From positions 1 to 11,840 of the forward strand of contig CAKQDS010000040.1 in assembly GCA_934229535.1 (NCBI GenBank): a DNA stretch of 11,840 nucleotides, in the 5' to 3' direction. Below, in pieces: positions 6,582 to 11,840 of the stretch (position 1 is its first letter; every line of letters starts with the position of its first letter). The notes beneath the pieces were generated by a model. It was given only the letters and a program-made list of their open reading frames with translations, was not told where the DNA came from and searched no databases. The stretch comes from an uncultured Anaeroplasmataceae bacterium. Lineage in GTDB: Bacteria > Bacillota_I > Bacilli_A > Acholeplasmatales > Anaeroplasmataceae. Made by a program: the position numbers and the translations under genes.

Positions 6582-6620
6582 TTCACATTGATTTCACATT
6601 TAATACATAATAGAGATAAT
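6582..6620 (+). promoter_or_regulatory. Promoter region of the HtrA gene with tandem TTCACA sites
   Basis: TTCACA occurs at 6582-6587 and 6593-6598, exactly 11 bases apart, and a weaker match TACATA follows at 6604-6609 with the same period. One-turn direct repeats like this are the layout of OmpR-family response regulator sites (PhoP or WalR types). A likely -10 is GATAAT (6615-6620) with TTCACA 6593-6598 in the -35 position (16-base spacer). Which regulator binds is not known. Confidence 0.5.
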
Positions 6621-6660
6621 GTTTTTTATTATAATTAAGTTATATTCTGGAGGTAATAAA

Positions 6661-7770
6661 ATGAAATTTAAAAAGATTCTTAGTTTTTTATGCTTACCTA
6701 TTTTGATTATGAGTTTTGCTTCTTGTGGAAAAACAAATGATAATAATGAAAGTGTTACAACAAATGGTGAAAATATTGTTCAACAGGTAAATGTTAATTT
6801 TAATACTGTTACACCTGATATTAAACCAACAACTATGGAGGAAGCCATTAATTTAGTATTTAATAGTGTTGTTACAATTGAAGCTTCATTAAGTGATGGA
6901 ACCTCAGCAGGTGCTGGTGTTTTAGTTGGCTACACTGATACTGATTCTTATATAATGACATGTCATCATGTTATTGCTGATGCTACATCATTAAATGTTA
7001 TTTTAAATGATGGAAAAGAATATAGTGCATCTTTAGTTGGTGGCGATTATAAAACTGATATTGCCGTAATTGCTATTAATGAGGTTGGTCTTACATATGC
7101 AACAATGGCTGAGGCATCATCTACACCTTCTCTTGGAAGTAGCGTGTTTGCTATTGGTAATCCTCTTGGGACTCTTGGTGGTTCTGTAACAAGTGGTATT
7201 ATTAGCTCAACATCACGTGAAATTACTACCTCAGATGGCACAACAATGAATTTGATGCAAACAGATGCTGCAATTAACTCAGGTAATAGTGGTGGTGGAT
7301 TATTTAATACTAATGGTGAATTGATTGGTATTGTTAATGCCAAATATTCTGCTACAGGAGTTGAAGGCCTTGGCTTTGCTATTCCTATGAGTACAGCAAT
7401 TACTATCTCTAGCGAATTAATTACTAAAGGCTATATTGAGGGTAGATATAATCTTGGTATAACTATAACAAATAGTGGCTTCTTTTCTTATATTTCAGCA
7501 GTTGATAAAAATGGCTGCGCTTATAATAAGCTAAAGGTTAATGATGTTATATCTAGTATTAAAATTATTCATGCTGATGGAAGTGAATCAGAAGAATTAA
7601 ATATTTCATTTGGTACATCAACATCTGAAATTTATTATTTTATTAATTCTACAAAGTGCAGCTTAGGAGATACCTTCTCTTTTGAAATTCAAAGAGGAAG
7701 ATATAATTCAACATCTACCCAAGTAATTAATGTCCTTCTTACTCAATATAAATATACTATGGCAAACTAG
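6661..7770 (+). CDS. HtrA/DegP-like serine protease lipoprotein
   Basis: This is a 369-residue trypsin-fold quality-control protease acting outside the membrane. GGAGG at 6649-6653 places the start at ATG 6661; the upstream in-frame ATG 6619 would put this ribosome site inside the gene. A lipoprotein signal ends at FASC with Cys22, so the protein is probably lipid-anchored, unlike most Gram-positive HtrA proteins, which use a membrane helix. A Ser/Thr/Asn-rich linker of about 35 residues follows. The catalytic triad is visible: His103 in TCHHVIAD, Asp133 in KTDIAV and Ser210 in GNSGG, with AIGNPLG at 164-170. Residues about 278-360 form a divergent PDZ domain (LGITITNSG, then LKVNDVISSI and a GDTFSFEIQRG end). 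It is monocistronic, with its own promoter and terminator. Confidence 0.92.
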   Translation: MKFKKILSFLCLPILIMSFASCGKTNDNNESVTTNGENIVQQVNVNFNTVTPDIKPTTMEEAINLVFNSVVTIEASLSDGTSAGAGVLVGYTDTDSYIMTCHHVIADATSLNVILNDGKEYSASLVGGDYKTDIAVIAINEVGLTYATMAEASSTPSLGSSVFAIGNPLGTLGGSVTSGIISSTSREITTSDGTTMNLMQTDAAINSGNSGGGLFNTNGELIGIVNAKYSATGVEGLGFAIPMSTAITISSELITKGYIEGRYNLGITITNSGFFSYISAVDKNGCAYNKLKVNDVISSIKIIHADGSESEELNISFGTSTSEIYYFINSTKCSLGDTFSFEIQRGRYNSTSTQVINVLLTQYKYTMAN

Positions 7771-7792
7771 CAATTGCTAGTTTGCTTTTTTT
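7762..7792 (+). terminator. Terminator overlapping the HtrA stop codon
   Basis: GCAAACTAGC (7762-7771) pairs perfectly with GCTAGTTTGC (7776-7785) around an AATT loop, followed by seven T. The TAG stop lies in the left arm. The right arm carries the -35 of the next gene. Confidence 0.93.
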
Positions 7793-7810
7793 CTTATGGT
7801 ATGTTATACT
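7782..7810 (+). promoter_or_regulatory. Promoter of the HAD phosphatase gene
   Basis: TTGCTT (7782-7787), a 17-base spacer and TATACT (7805-7810). The -35 is formed by the right arm and T tract of the upstream terminator, so transcription would begin near 7817, only about 11 bases before the gene. Confidence 0.6.
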
Positions 7811-7827
7811 TGAAAACGGTGATTTTA

Positions 7828-8469
7828 ATGATTAAAAATATATTTTTCGATTTTAATGGTACAATTATTGATGATGTTGATTTATGTTTAGATCTTTTAA
7901 ATCAAGTTTTAATTAAGCAAAATAAGAAAATCTTAAATAAAGATGAATATAAACATGTTTTTAAGTTCCCAATTAAGCAATATTATTTAGATGCTGGTGT
8001 TGATTTTAATAATGAAAGCTATGAGGAGCTATCTAATTGGTTTATCAAGGAATACCAACCTAAATCATTTCATTGTGGACTTTATCCTGATTCTATTAAA
8101 ACATTTGATTTTTTAAAGGAAAAGGGTTATAATCTATTTATATTGTCGGCATCGGAAGTTAATAATTTAAAAGAACAAACTGATGTTTATGGTATTACTA
8201 AATATTTTGATGCAATTTTAGGAATAGATAATATTTTTGCTGCTTCAAAGGTTGATGTTGCTAAAGATTATATTAAAAATAATAATTTTAATCCTAATGA
8301 AACGATTTTTATAGGTGATACACTTCATGATGTGTTGGTTGCTAAATCAATTAATGCGACTCCTATACTTGTTGATTGTGGACATCAAGCAAGGGATATT
8401 TTAGATTCGGCAAATGTGAAAATATTACATTCGATTGCTGATTTGAAAGAGGTTTTAGAAAATGATTAA
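7828..8469 (+). CDS. HAD-superfamily phosphatase-like hydrolase, DFNGT variant
   Basis: This 213-residue cytoplasmic protein resembles phosphoglycolate phosphatase-type HAD hydrolases. Motif I is D8-F-N-G-T12: the nucleophile Asp8 is present, but position 10, normally the general acid/base Asp, is Asn. An alpha-helical cap (about 15-80) follows, then motif II LFILSASE (Ser), a Lys for motif III in ASKVDVAKDY, and motif IV FIGDTLHDV with the metal-binding Asp residues. Start ATG 7828 is chosen because upstream in-frame codons lie in the terminator; the ribosome site is weak (GGTG). The last eight bases overlap the next gene, so the two are made together. The substrate is unknown; a sugar phosphate is a guess from the neighbour. 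The Asn may lower or alter activity. Confidence 0.85.
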   Translation: MIKNIFFDFNGTIIDDVDLCLDLLNQVLIKQNKKILNKDEYKHVFKFPIKQYYLDAGVDFNNESYEELSNWFIKEYQPKSFHCGLYPDSIKTFDFLKEKGYNLFILSASEVNNLKEQTDVYGITKYFDAILGIDNIFAASKVDVAKDYIKNNNFNPNETIFIGDTLHDVLVAKSINATPILVDCGHQARDILDSANVKILHSIADLKEVLEND

Positions 8470-10423
8470 GTATTTTTATAATATTGATTTTGCTGATTTT
8501 CCTATCGGTGAACTACCATATGATAAGGAATGTAGTGCAATAGGAGAATATAACTATGTTGAAAGAATAGGATATATGGGAGATTTCTATGATCCAATCT
8601 CTAACCATCAATGGCGTAGTCAGGGAGGATCATGGCTTATTGCATCAGATGGAGAAAAGCATTTTTTAGAACAAAATCGTGGTGATTATAGCAAGGGAGC
8701 CCTTGCTAATGTTTATAGCGCTTTAGTACTAAAAAATATTATTTATGCTAATCCTTCAATTGAGTTTAATATTCGTTTATTTGATTTAAATAAATATTGT
8801 GGTATTGGCTTTTGTTATCAAACATCAAGAGATTATTATGCAATTTTTTTAAATGGTGAAGAGATAGCTCTTGTTAGAAGATATGAGGAAGAGATTAAGG
8901 TTTTAATTAGTAAGAAAATGAAAATTTCTGATCTAAAAACCTATAATATCAAAATTGAAACAGAAAATGATATTATAAAGGCATATCTTGATAATGAATT
9001 ACAGTTTGAGTATAAAATTGAGTACATATTTGGACGTATTGGCTTTATTGCAAAGGGCGCATGCAGATATAGTGACTTAAAAATATATGCGTCATGTGAA
9101 GAATATTTAAAGCATGAAAATAGATTAGAGGCTATTAAGAATAATCTTATTGAAAAAAGAAAAAAATATCCTAAGCTAAAATGCATAAAAAAAATTGATT
9201 TAAAAAATTTCGGCTCAGCAAGACAACTAAGGATTGGTCGCTTTAATGATGGAAAAATCTTTTTTATCCTATGTCAGCATCAAAAAAGAATTATGAGGGA
9301 CTCATTTGCAAGATTATCTTCAATAACTGCATTTGATATTGACGGCAATATTTTGTGGCAAAAGGGAGAACCAAATAATTCCTTTGATAGTACAGCAATA
9401 AGCTGTGATTTGCCTATTCAAATTGCTGATGTTAATAATGATGGTAATCTAGAGGTTATCTATGCTATGGATTTTATGATTTATATTGTTGATGCTAGAA
9501 ATGGTAATATTATTAAATCAATGCCTACACCAGTTGTAGGTAATGATCCTTTAGTTGGAGATTATCCCTTTAATCGTTTGAATGTTGATGCAATTAGAGT
9601 TGCTGATTTTAGCGGCTTAGGTTATAAAAGTGATTTTATAATTAAAGATAGATATAAAAATGTTTGGGCATATAATAAGGATTTCGAATTATTATGGCGC
9701 TATAATCATAAAAATACTGGACATTTTCCTTATATTTTTGATTATGATAATGATGGACACGATGAAATGTTTGTTGGCTATGATTTAATTGATCATGATG
9801 GAAAAATGTTATTTTCTTTGCCAATGAATAGTGATCATACCGATGAAATAATTTATGTTAAGCTTGCAAATAATGAAGAAGAAAAATTTATTTTAGCTTC
9901 TGGTAATGAAGGCTTTAATATTTTTAATAAGGATGGAAGCCTTTATAAGCATAATGAAATAGGTCATGCTCAAAGAATAAGTACTGCTTGCTATGAAAGA
10001 AATTCTAATGAGCTAAAAATTGCGGTTACAACATTTTGGGGCAGCGAAGGTATTGTTTTAATGTATGATCGCTTTGGTAATCTTCATAAAAAGATAGAGC
10101 AAATGAGCAATGGAAATATTATTTCTCCTGTAGCCTATGATGGTGTTAATGAACTTTGTCTTTTAAATGCTTCACCTGATGGTGGACTTGTGGATTATGA
10201 TTTGGACAAGGTTGTTTTATTTCCTGATGATGGTCATCCTACTCTTGCATGCGAGGTATATGATATTGATAATGATGGTGTTGATGAAATAATTACTTTC
10301 GATCAAAATAAAATGTGGATATATAAAGCTGAAAGCTTTAAGAGTGGAAATAGCTATCAAAAGTACCCAGATACAGGGTTCTCTAATTATAGAGGTGAAT
10401 ATTTAATAAAAATATCTAAATAA
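8462..10423 (+). CDS. Cytoplasmic LamG-like plus FG-GAP/beta-propeller protein, possible polysaccharide lyase relative
   Basis: This 653-residue protein has no signal peptide. Residues about 50-210 look like a concanavalin/LamG-type beta-sandwich: YYAIFLNGEEIALVRR, then YNIKIETENDIIKAYLDNEL and GRIGFIAKGACRYSDLKIYA, the pattern of DUF1080-like domains. A charged helix (212-240) leads into repeated beta-propeller blades with calcium-loop motifs D-x-[ND]-x-D-G: DVNNDGNLE (323-331), DYDNDGHDE (427-435) and DIDNDGVDE (601-609). Blade phrases such as ITAFDIDGNILWQKGE resemble FG-GAP/VCBS and rhamnogalacturonan-lyase (PL11-like) propellers; the intracellular YesX-type lyase is a possible analogue, but I cannot identify lyase catalytic residues. 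The ATGATTAA overlap with the HAD gene implies coupled translation and a shared pathway, perhaps intracellular breakdown of an imported oligosaccharide (inference). Confidence 0.7.
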   Translation: MIKYFYNIDFADFPIGELPYDKECSAIGEYNYVERIGYMGDFYDPISNHQWRSQGGSWLIASDGEKHFLEQNRGDYSKGALANVYSALVLKNIIYANPSIEFNIRLFDLNKYCGIGFCYQTSRDYYAIFLNGEEIALVRRYEEEIKVLISKKMKISDLKTYNIKIETENDIIKAYLDNELQFEYKIEYIFGRIGFIAKGACRYSDLKIYASCEEYLKHENRLEAIKNNLIEKRKKYPKLKCIKKIDLKNFGSARQLRIGRFNDGKIFFILCQHQKRIMRDSFARLSSITAFDIDGNILWQKGEPNNSFDSTAISCDLPIQIADVNNDGNLEVIYAMDFMIYIVDARNGNIIKSMPTPVVGNDPLVGDYPFNRLNVDAIRVADFSGLGYKSDFIIKDRYKNVWAYNKDFELLWRYNHKNTGHFPYIFDYDNDGHDEMFVGYDLIDHDGKMLFSLPMNSDHTDEIIYVKLANNEEEKFILASGNEGFNIFNKDGSLYKHNEIGHAQRISTACYERNSNELKIAVTTFWGSEGIVLMYDRFGNLHKKIEQMSNGNIISPVAYDGVNELCLLNASPDGGLVDYDLDKVVLFPDDGHPTLACEVYDIDNDGVDEIITFDQNKMWIYKAESFKSGNSYQKYPDTGFSNYRGEYLIKISK

Positions 10424-10436
10424 GAAATATTTTTTC

Positions 10437-10465
10437 TTGTAAAATAGAGGTTTTTATTTTATAAT
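10437..10465 (+). promoter_or_regulatory. Strong sigma-A promoter of the thioredoxin-fold lipoprotein
   Basis: TTGTAA (10437-10442), a 17-base spacer and a consensus TATAAT (10460-10465). Only a weak A/T stem separates it from the preceding stop codon, so some readthrough from the upstream gene is possible. Confidence 0.8.
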
Positions 10466-10499
10466 TAGAATAACGTTTTAGTGAAAGGAATAAATGTGT

Positions 10500-11009
10500 A
10501 TGAAAAGAATAAGTAAAATAATTTCTGCAGTTGTCTTAACTTTTGTTTTTTGTTTGACACTTGCAGGATGTAGTGTATATCATGATTATAAGGACAATCT
10601 TCCTTATCACAATGTTTATGAAAAAATTAAACTTGATAAGCTTGTAAAAGTGTTGGATAAAGAGAAAAACAATGATACTAAGGGTGAGGTAACATATGTT
10701 GTGTATGCTTCAAATAAGGAAACAGCATCAACAACAGCGATTACTGTTTTAAATGAACAAGCAAAGCAATATGGTATTGATAAGATTTATTATTTAGATT
10801 GTGCTAAATATTATACTAAATCAAGCGGTAGAAAGAATGTTCAGGATAAATTAGGAATGAAGGATGCTTCAGTTTGTCCTACGATATTAGTATATATTGA
10901 TGGTCAATTAAAGGTTGACTGGTCAAAAACATCTATAAAAGATAAATATGATAACAACTATACAAAGCTATGCTATGATATTTTTGCAAATGTCGATAAA
11001 TTAAAGTAA
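10500..11009 (+). CDS. Lipoprotein with thioredoxin-like fold lacking CxxC
   Basis: This is a 169-residue protein from ATG 10500 (MKRISKII); ATG 10494 adds two residues and cannot be excluded because AAAGGA 10484-10489 lies between optimal spacings for the two. A signal peptide ends in the lipobox LAGC with Cys24, so it is anchored on the outer face of the membrane. Residues about 62-142 follow a thioredoxin-like order: strand VTYVVYAS, a helix, strand KIYYLDC, a helix (NVQDKLGM), then VCPTILVYIDGQL, where Pro127 sits like the cis-proline before the strand. The place of the redox CxxC (after VVYAS) reads NKETAS, so the usual disulfide chemistry is absent. It resembles small thioredoxin-fold lipoproteins sometimes labelled bacteriocin-transport accessory-like. 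The role is unknown; possibly structural or binding. Confidence 0.72.
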   Translation: MKRISKIISAVVLTFVFCLTLAGCSVYHDYKDNLPYHNVYEKIKLDKLVKVLDKEKNNDTKGEVTYVVYASNKETASTTAITVLNEQAKQYGIDKIYYLDCAKYYTKSSGRKNVQDKLGMKDASVCPTILVYIDGQLKVDWSKTSIKDKYDNNYTKLCYDIFANVDKLK

Positions 11010-11032
11010 AAAAAGAGCCTAAGCTCTTTTTT
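11008..11032 (+). terminator. Bidirectional terminator
   Basis: AAAAGAGC (11011-11018) pairs with GCTCTTTT (11023-11030) around a CTAA loop. T runs flank it on both strands, so it can stop the lipoprotein transcript and a transcript arriving on the minus strand. Confidence 0.9.
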
Positions 11033-11168
11033 CTTTTGGAAGCTTATAGATTGCCACTAGTAAAATAAAAAGTACTAATGTAAGAACAATTTCATCCTCC
11101 ATGGCATCACCACTAATAGTATATGTAAATATTATGGATAATGTTCCATTAATGTAAAAGGCTTTCAT
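11019..11168 (-). CDS. Small minus-strand membrane ORF or remnant
   Basis: Reading the minus strand from ATG 11168 to TAG 11021-11019 gives 49 residues: MKAFYINGTLSIIFTYT, then ISGDAMEDE and a clear hydrophobic helix IVLTLVLFILLVAIY ending in the basic tail KLPKEKRA. The stop lies in the loop of the shared terminator, where a convergent gene should end. No ribosome site or promoter is obvious. The frame stays open upstream to 11243 (reading GYILLYFFKITSIIFN...), also hydrophobic, so it may be the last part of a larger membrane protein that has lost its 5' end. Membrane placement is likely; function and expression are unknown. Confidence 0.4.
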   Translation of the reverse strand: MKAFYINGTLSIIFTYTISGDAMEDEIVLTLVLFILLVAIYKLPKEKRA

Positions 11169-11200
11169 AATTAAGTAAAGGTTTTCATTAAAAATAATAC

Positions 11201-11228
11201 TTGTAATTTTAAAAAAATAGAGTAAAAT
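11201..11228 (+). promoter_or_regulatory. Possible promoter of a small RNA
   Basis: TTGTAA (11201-11206), a 16-base spacer and TAAAAT (11223-11228). It resembles the two other TTGTAA promoters in the window but has a weaker -10 and shorter spacer. The next signal downstream is a terminator about 80 bases away, with no gene between. Confidence 0.45.
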
Positions 11229-11234
11229 ATAACC

Positions 11235-11336
11235 TGTAAGTTAAATTAAAACCTTTTATAAATATTTAACTTATATTTAATACCTTTTCTTTTCTTTTTC
11301 AAATTGCTAATTCTAGTTGTCGAATTAGCTTTTTTT
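11235..11336 (+). ncRNA. Candidate terminator-ended small RNA
   Basis: This transcript of about 100 nt is predicted between a possible promoter and an intrinsic terminator. Its first part can fold as TAAGTTAAAT (11237-11246) with ATTTAACTTA (11264-11273), a perfect 10-bp stem whose loop contains ACCTTTT (11251-11257). A C/U-rich single-stranded linker follows with a second ACCTTTT (11282-11288), then the terminator stem. ACCUUUU is complementary to AAAGGU-type ribosome sites such as that of the next gene. There is no reading frame with a ribosome site inside. It could instead be a leader attenuator of the downstream gene, although that gene has its own strong promoter. No known RNA family is recognised. 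Confidence 0.35.
11306..11336 (+). terminator. Intrinsic terminator without an upstream protein gene
   Basis: GCTAATTC (11306-11313) pairs perfectly with GAATTAGC (11322-11329) with an 8-base loop, followed by seven T. The nearest plus-strand gene ends at 11009 and has its own terminator. Confidence 0.85.
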
Positions 11337-11370
11337 GTGTATAAAAATTAATTTTTTAATAATTAGTTTG

Positions 11371-11399
11371 TTGTAAAATAAATATTTTTAAGTTATAAT
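11371..11399 (+). promoter_or_regulatory. Strong sigma-A promoter of the acidic-repeat protein
   Basis: TTGTAA (11371-11376), a 17-base spacer and a consensus TATAAT (11394-11399). It matches the promoter at 10437-10465 in both boxes and spacing. Predicted start is near 11406. Confidence 0.85.
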
Positions 11400-11439
11400 A
11401 TAAATATGTGATGATTTGAATTGAAAGGTGGCAAAAATT

Positions 11440-11840
11440 ATGTTTTTAGGTTTAGCAACAGTTGATAAGGTGTTTTTTTCCATATTAATTGGCGCAGTTG
11501 TATTAGTTTTAATTTTATTTTGTGTTTCAAAGGTTGTTGGTATTAAGAAAGGACAAAAGCCTTCAGATGCTTTGACACATAATGATAATAAAACAGTTGA
11601 TGAGGCAATCGAAGAGATTGTAGATGATAATGCTAAAGAAGAAGCATTAGAAGAGTCTAAAAGAAATTCAGAAGTAGAAGAATCTACTACTGAGGAAAAG
11701 GCAGAAGAACCTGTTACTGAAGAAAAGGTAGAAGAGCCTGTTGTTGAGGAAAAGGCAGAGGAACCTGTTGCTGAGGAAAAGGTAGAGGAGCCTGTTGCTG
11801 AGGAAAAGGTAGAGGAGCCTGTTGCTGAGGAAAAGGTAGA
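11440..11840 (+). CDS. Membrane-anchored acidic repeat protein (3' end outside window)
   Basis: ATG 11440 follows AAAGGTGG with an 8-base gap, a strong start. The first 133 residues are visible. A single membrane helix (about 12-34, VFFSILIGAVVLVLILFCV) is followed by the basic stop KKGQK, so the rest is probably cytoplasmic. Residues 45-83 are acidic (VDEAIEEIVDDNAKEEALEE). From residue 84 there are 9-residue repeats of the form [TVA]-E-E-K-[AV]-E-E-P-V, five complete and one cut by the window edge. Acidic, Glu-rich regions of this kind often precede a folded domain, for example in FtsY receptors or ribosome-associated proteins, but no such domain is in view and I do not assign one. Function is unknown. 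Confidence 0.85.
   Translation, partial: MFLGLATVDKVFFSILIGAVVLVLILFCVSKVVGIKKGQKPSDALTHNDNKTVDEAIEEIVDDNAKEEALEESKRNSEVEESTTEEKAEEPVTEEKVEEPVVEEKAEEPVAEEKVEEPVAEEKVEEPVAEEKV
11689..11840 (+). repeat. 27-bp coding tandem repeat
   Basis: Copies begin at 11689, 11716, 11743, 11770, 11797 and 11824 (the last cut by the window edge). Copies at 11770 and 11797 are identical, while earlier ones differ mostly at GAA/GAG third positions and one variable residue, which suggests recent expansion toward the 3' side. Unit length is a multiple of three, so copy changes keep the frame. Confidence 0.92.

Noticed and set aside
6619..6660. ATG 6619 as start of the protease
   Set aside because: It would place GGAGG inside the gene and spoil the lipoprotein signal; it also abuts the predicted -10.
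7047..7343. Minus-strand ORF of 98 codons
   Set aside because: It is a shadow of the protease gene opposite the catalytic Asp and Ser segments; low complexity and Pro/Leu-rich, no ribosome site.
7774..7827. Start of the HAD gene inside the terminator
   Set aside because: The TTG lies in the hairpin and upstream of the predicted transcription start; MIKNIFFDFNGT from 7828 is the natural N-terminus.
8941..9186. Minus-strand ORF of 81 codons
   Set aside because: Opposite the LamG-like domain of the large propeller protein; no start signals.
9642..9824. Minus-strand ORF of 60 codons
   Set aside because: Opposite propeller blades whose calcium-loop motifs show the plus strand is coding.
11689..11840. 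CRISPR array
   Set aside because: The 27-bp units are contiguous with no spacers and stay in a coding frame.

Overview
The window comes from a very AT-rich, low-GC Gram-positive (Firmicutes-type) bacterium. Shine-Dalgarno sites are strong (GGAGG, AAAGGTGG), several promoters are near-consensus sigma-A sites with exact 17-base spacers, and terminators are short stems with T tracts. Two lipoproteins carry Gram-positive-style lipoboxes. Trp is encoded by TGG and reading frames end at TAA/TAG, so there is no sign of a mycoplasma-type code. An oxygen-sensitive class III ribonucleotide reductase points to an anaerobe, plausibly a gut Erysipelotrichia-like lineage; that placement is inference.

Bases 1-3400 are an accessory region: the decaying 3' part of an Rhs (YD-repeat) polymorphic toxin locus. 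Two C-terminal cassettes lie in tandem, each headed by a nearly identical piece of Rhs core (1-196 and 1904-2376). Both core pieces are broken by frameshifts. Cassette 1 keeps an intact toxin-like reading frame (to 754) with an H-D-P-x-H-V-H motif reminiscent of DUF4160, followed closely by a likely immunity gene (766-1185) and a membrane protein (1189-1908). Cassette 2 keeps only a hydrophobic pre-toxin region that runs into an inverted terminator, followed by a small membrane protein (2804-3229) that seems to start at ATT. Frequent ATA codons suggest acquired DNA.

Bases 3354-6561 are a housekeeping operon, nrdD-nrdG-dut, with touching or overlapping genes: anaerobic dNTP synthesis, its radical-SAM activase, and dUTPase. 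It has a clear extended -10 promoter and ends in a good terminator. Next is a monocistronic HtrA-type lipoprotein protease (6661-7770) preceded by two TTCACA half-sites 11 bases apart. A two-gene unit follows: a HAD-like phosphatase with a DFNGT variant motif, overlapping by 8 bases a 653-residue cytoplasmic protein with a LamG-like N-terminus and an FG-GAP/beta-propeller-like C-terminus.

Bases 10437-11840 hold a thioredoxin-fold lipoprotein without a CxxC motif, then a 430-base interval. That interval contains a small minus-strand membrane ORF and a possible roughly 100-nt terminator-ended small RNA with two exposed ACCUUUU motifs. The window ends inside a membrane-anchored acidic protein built of 9-residue (27-bp) tandem repeats.

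The most interesting material is the pair of silent Rhs cassettes (shared frameshift, intact toxin-like and immunity ORFs), the candidate small RNA, and promoters embedded in upstream terminators.
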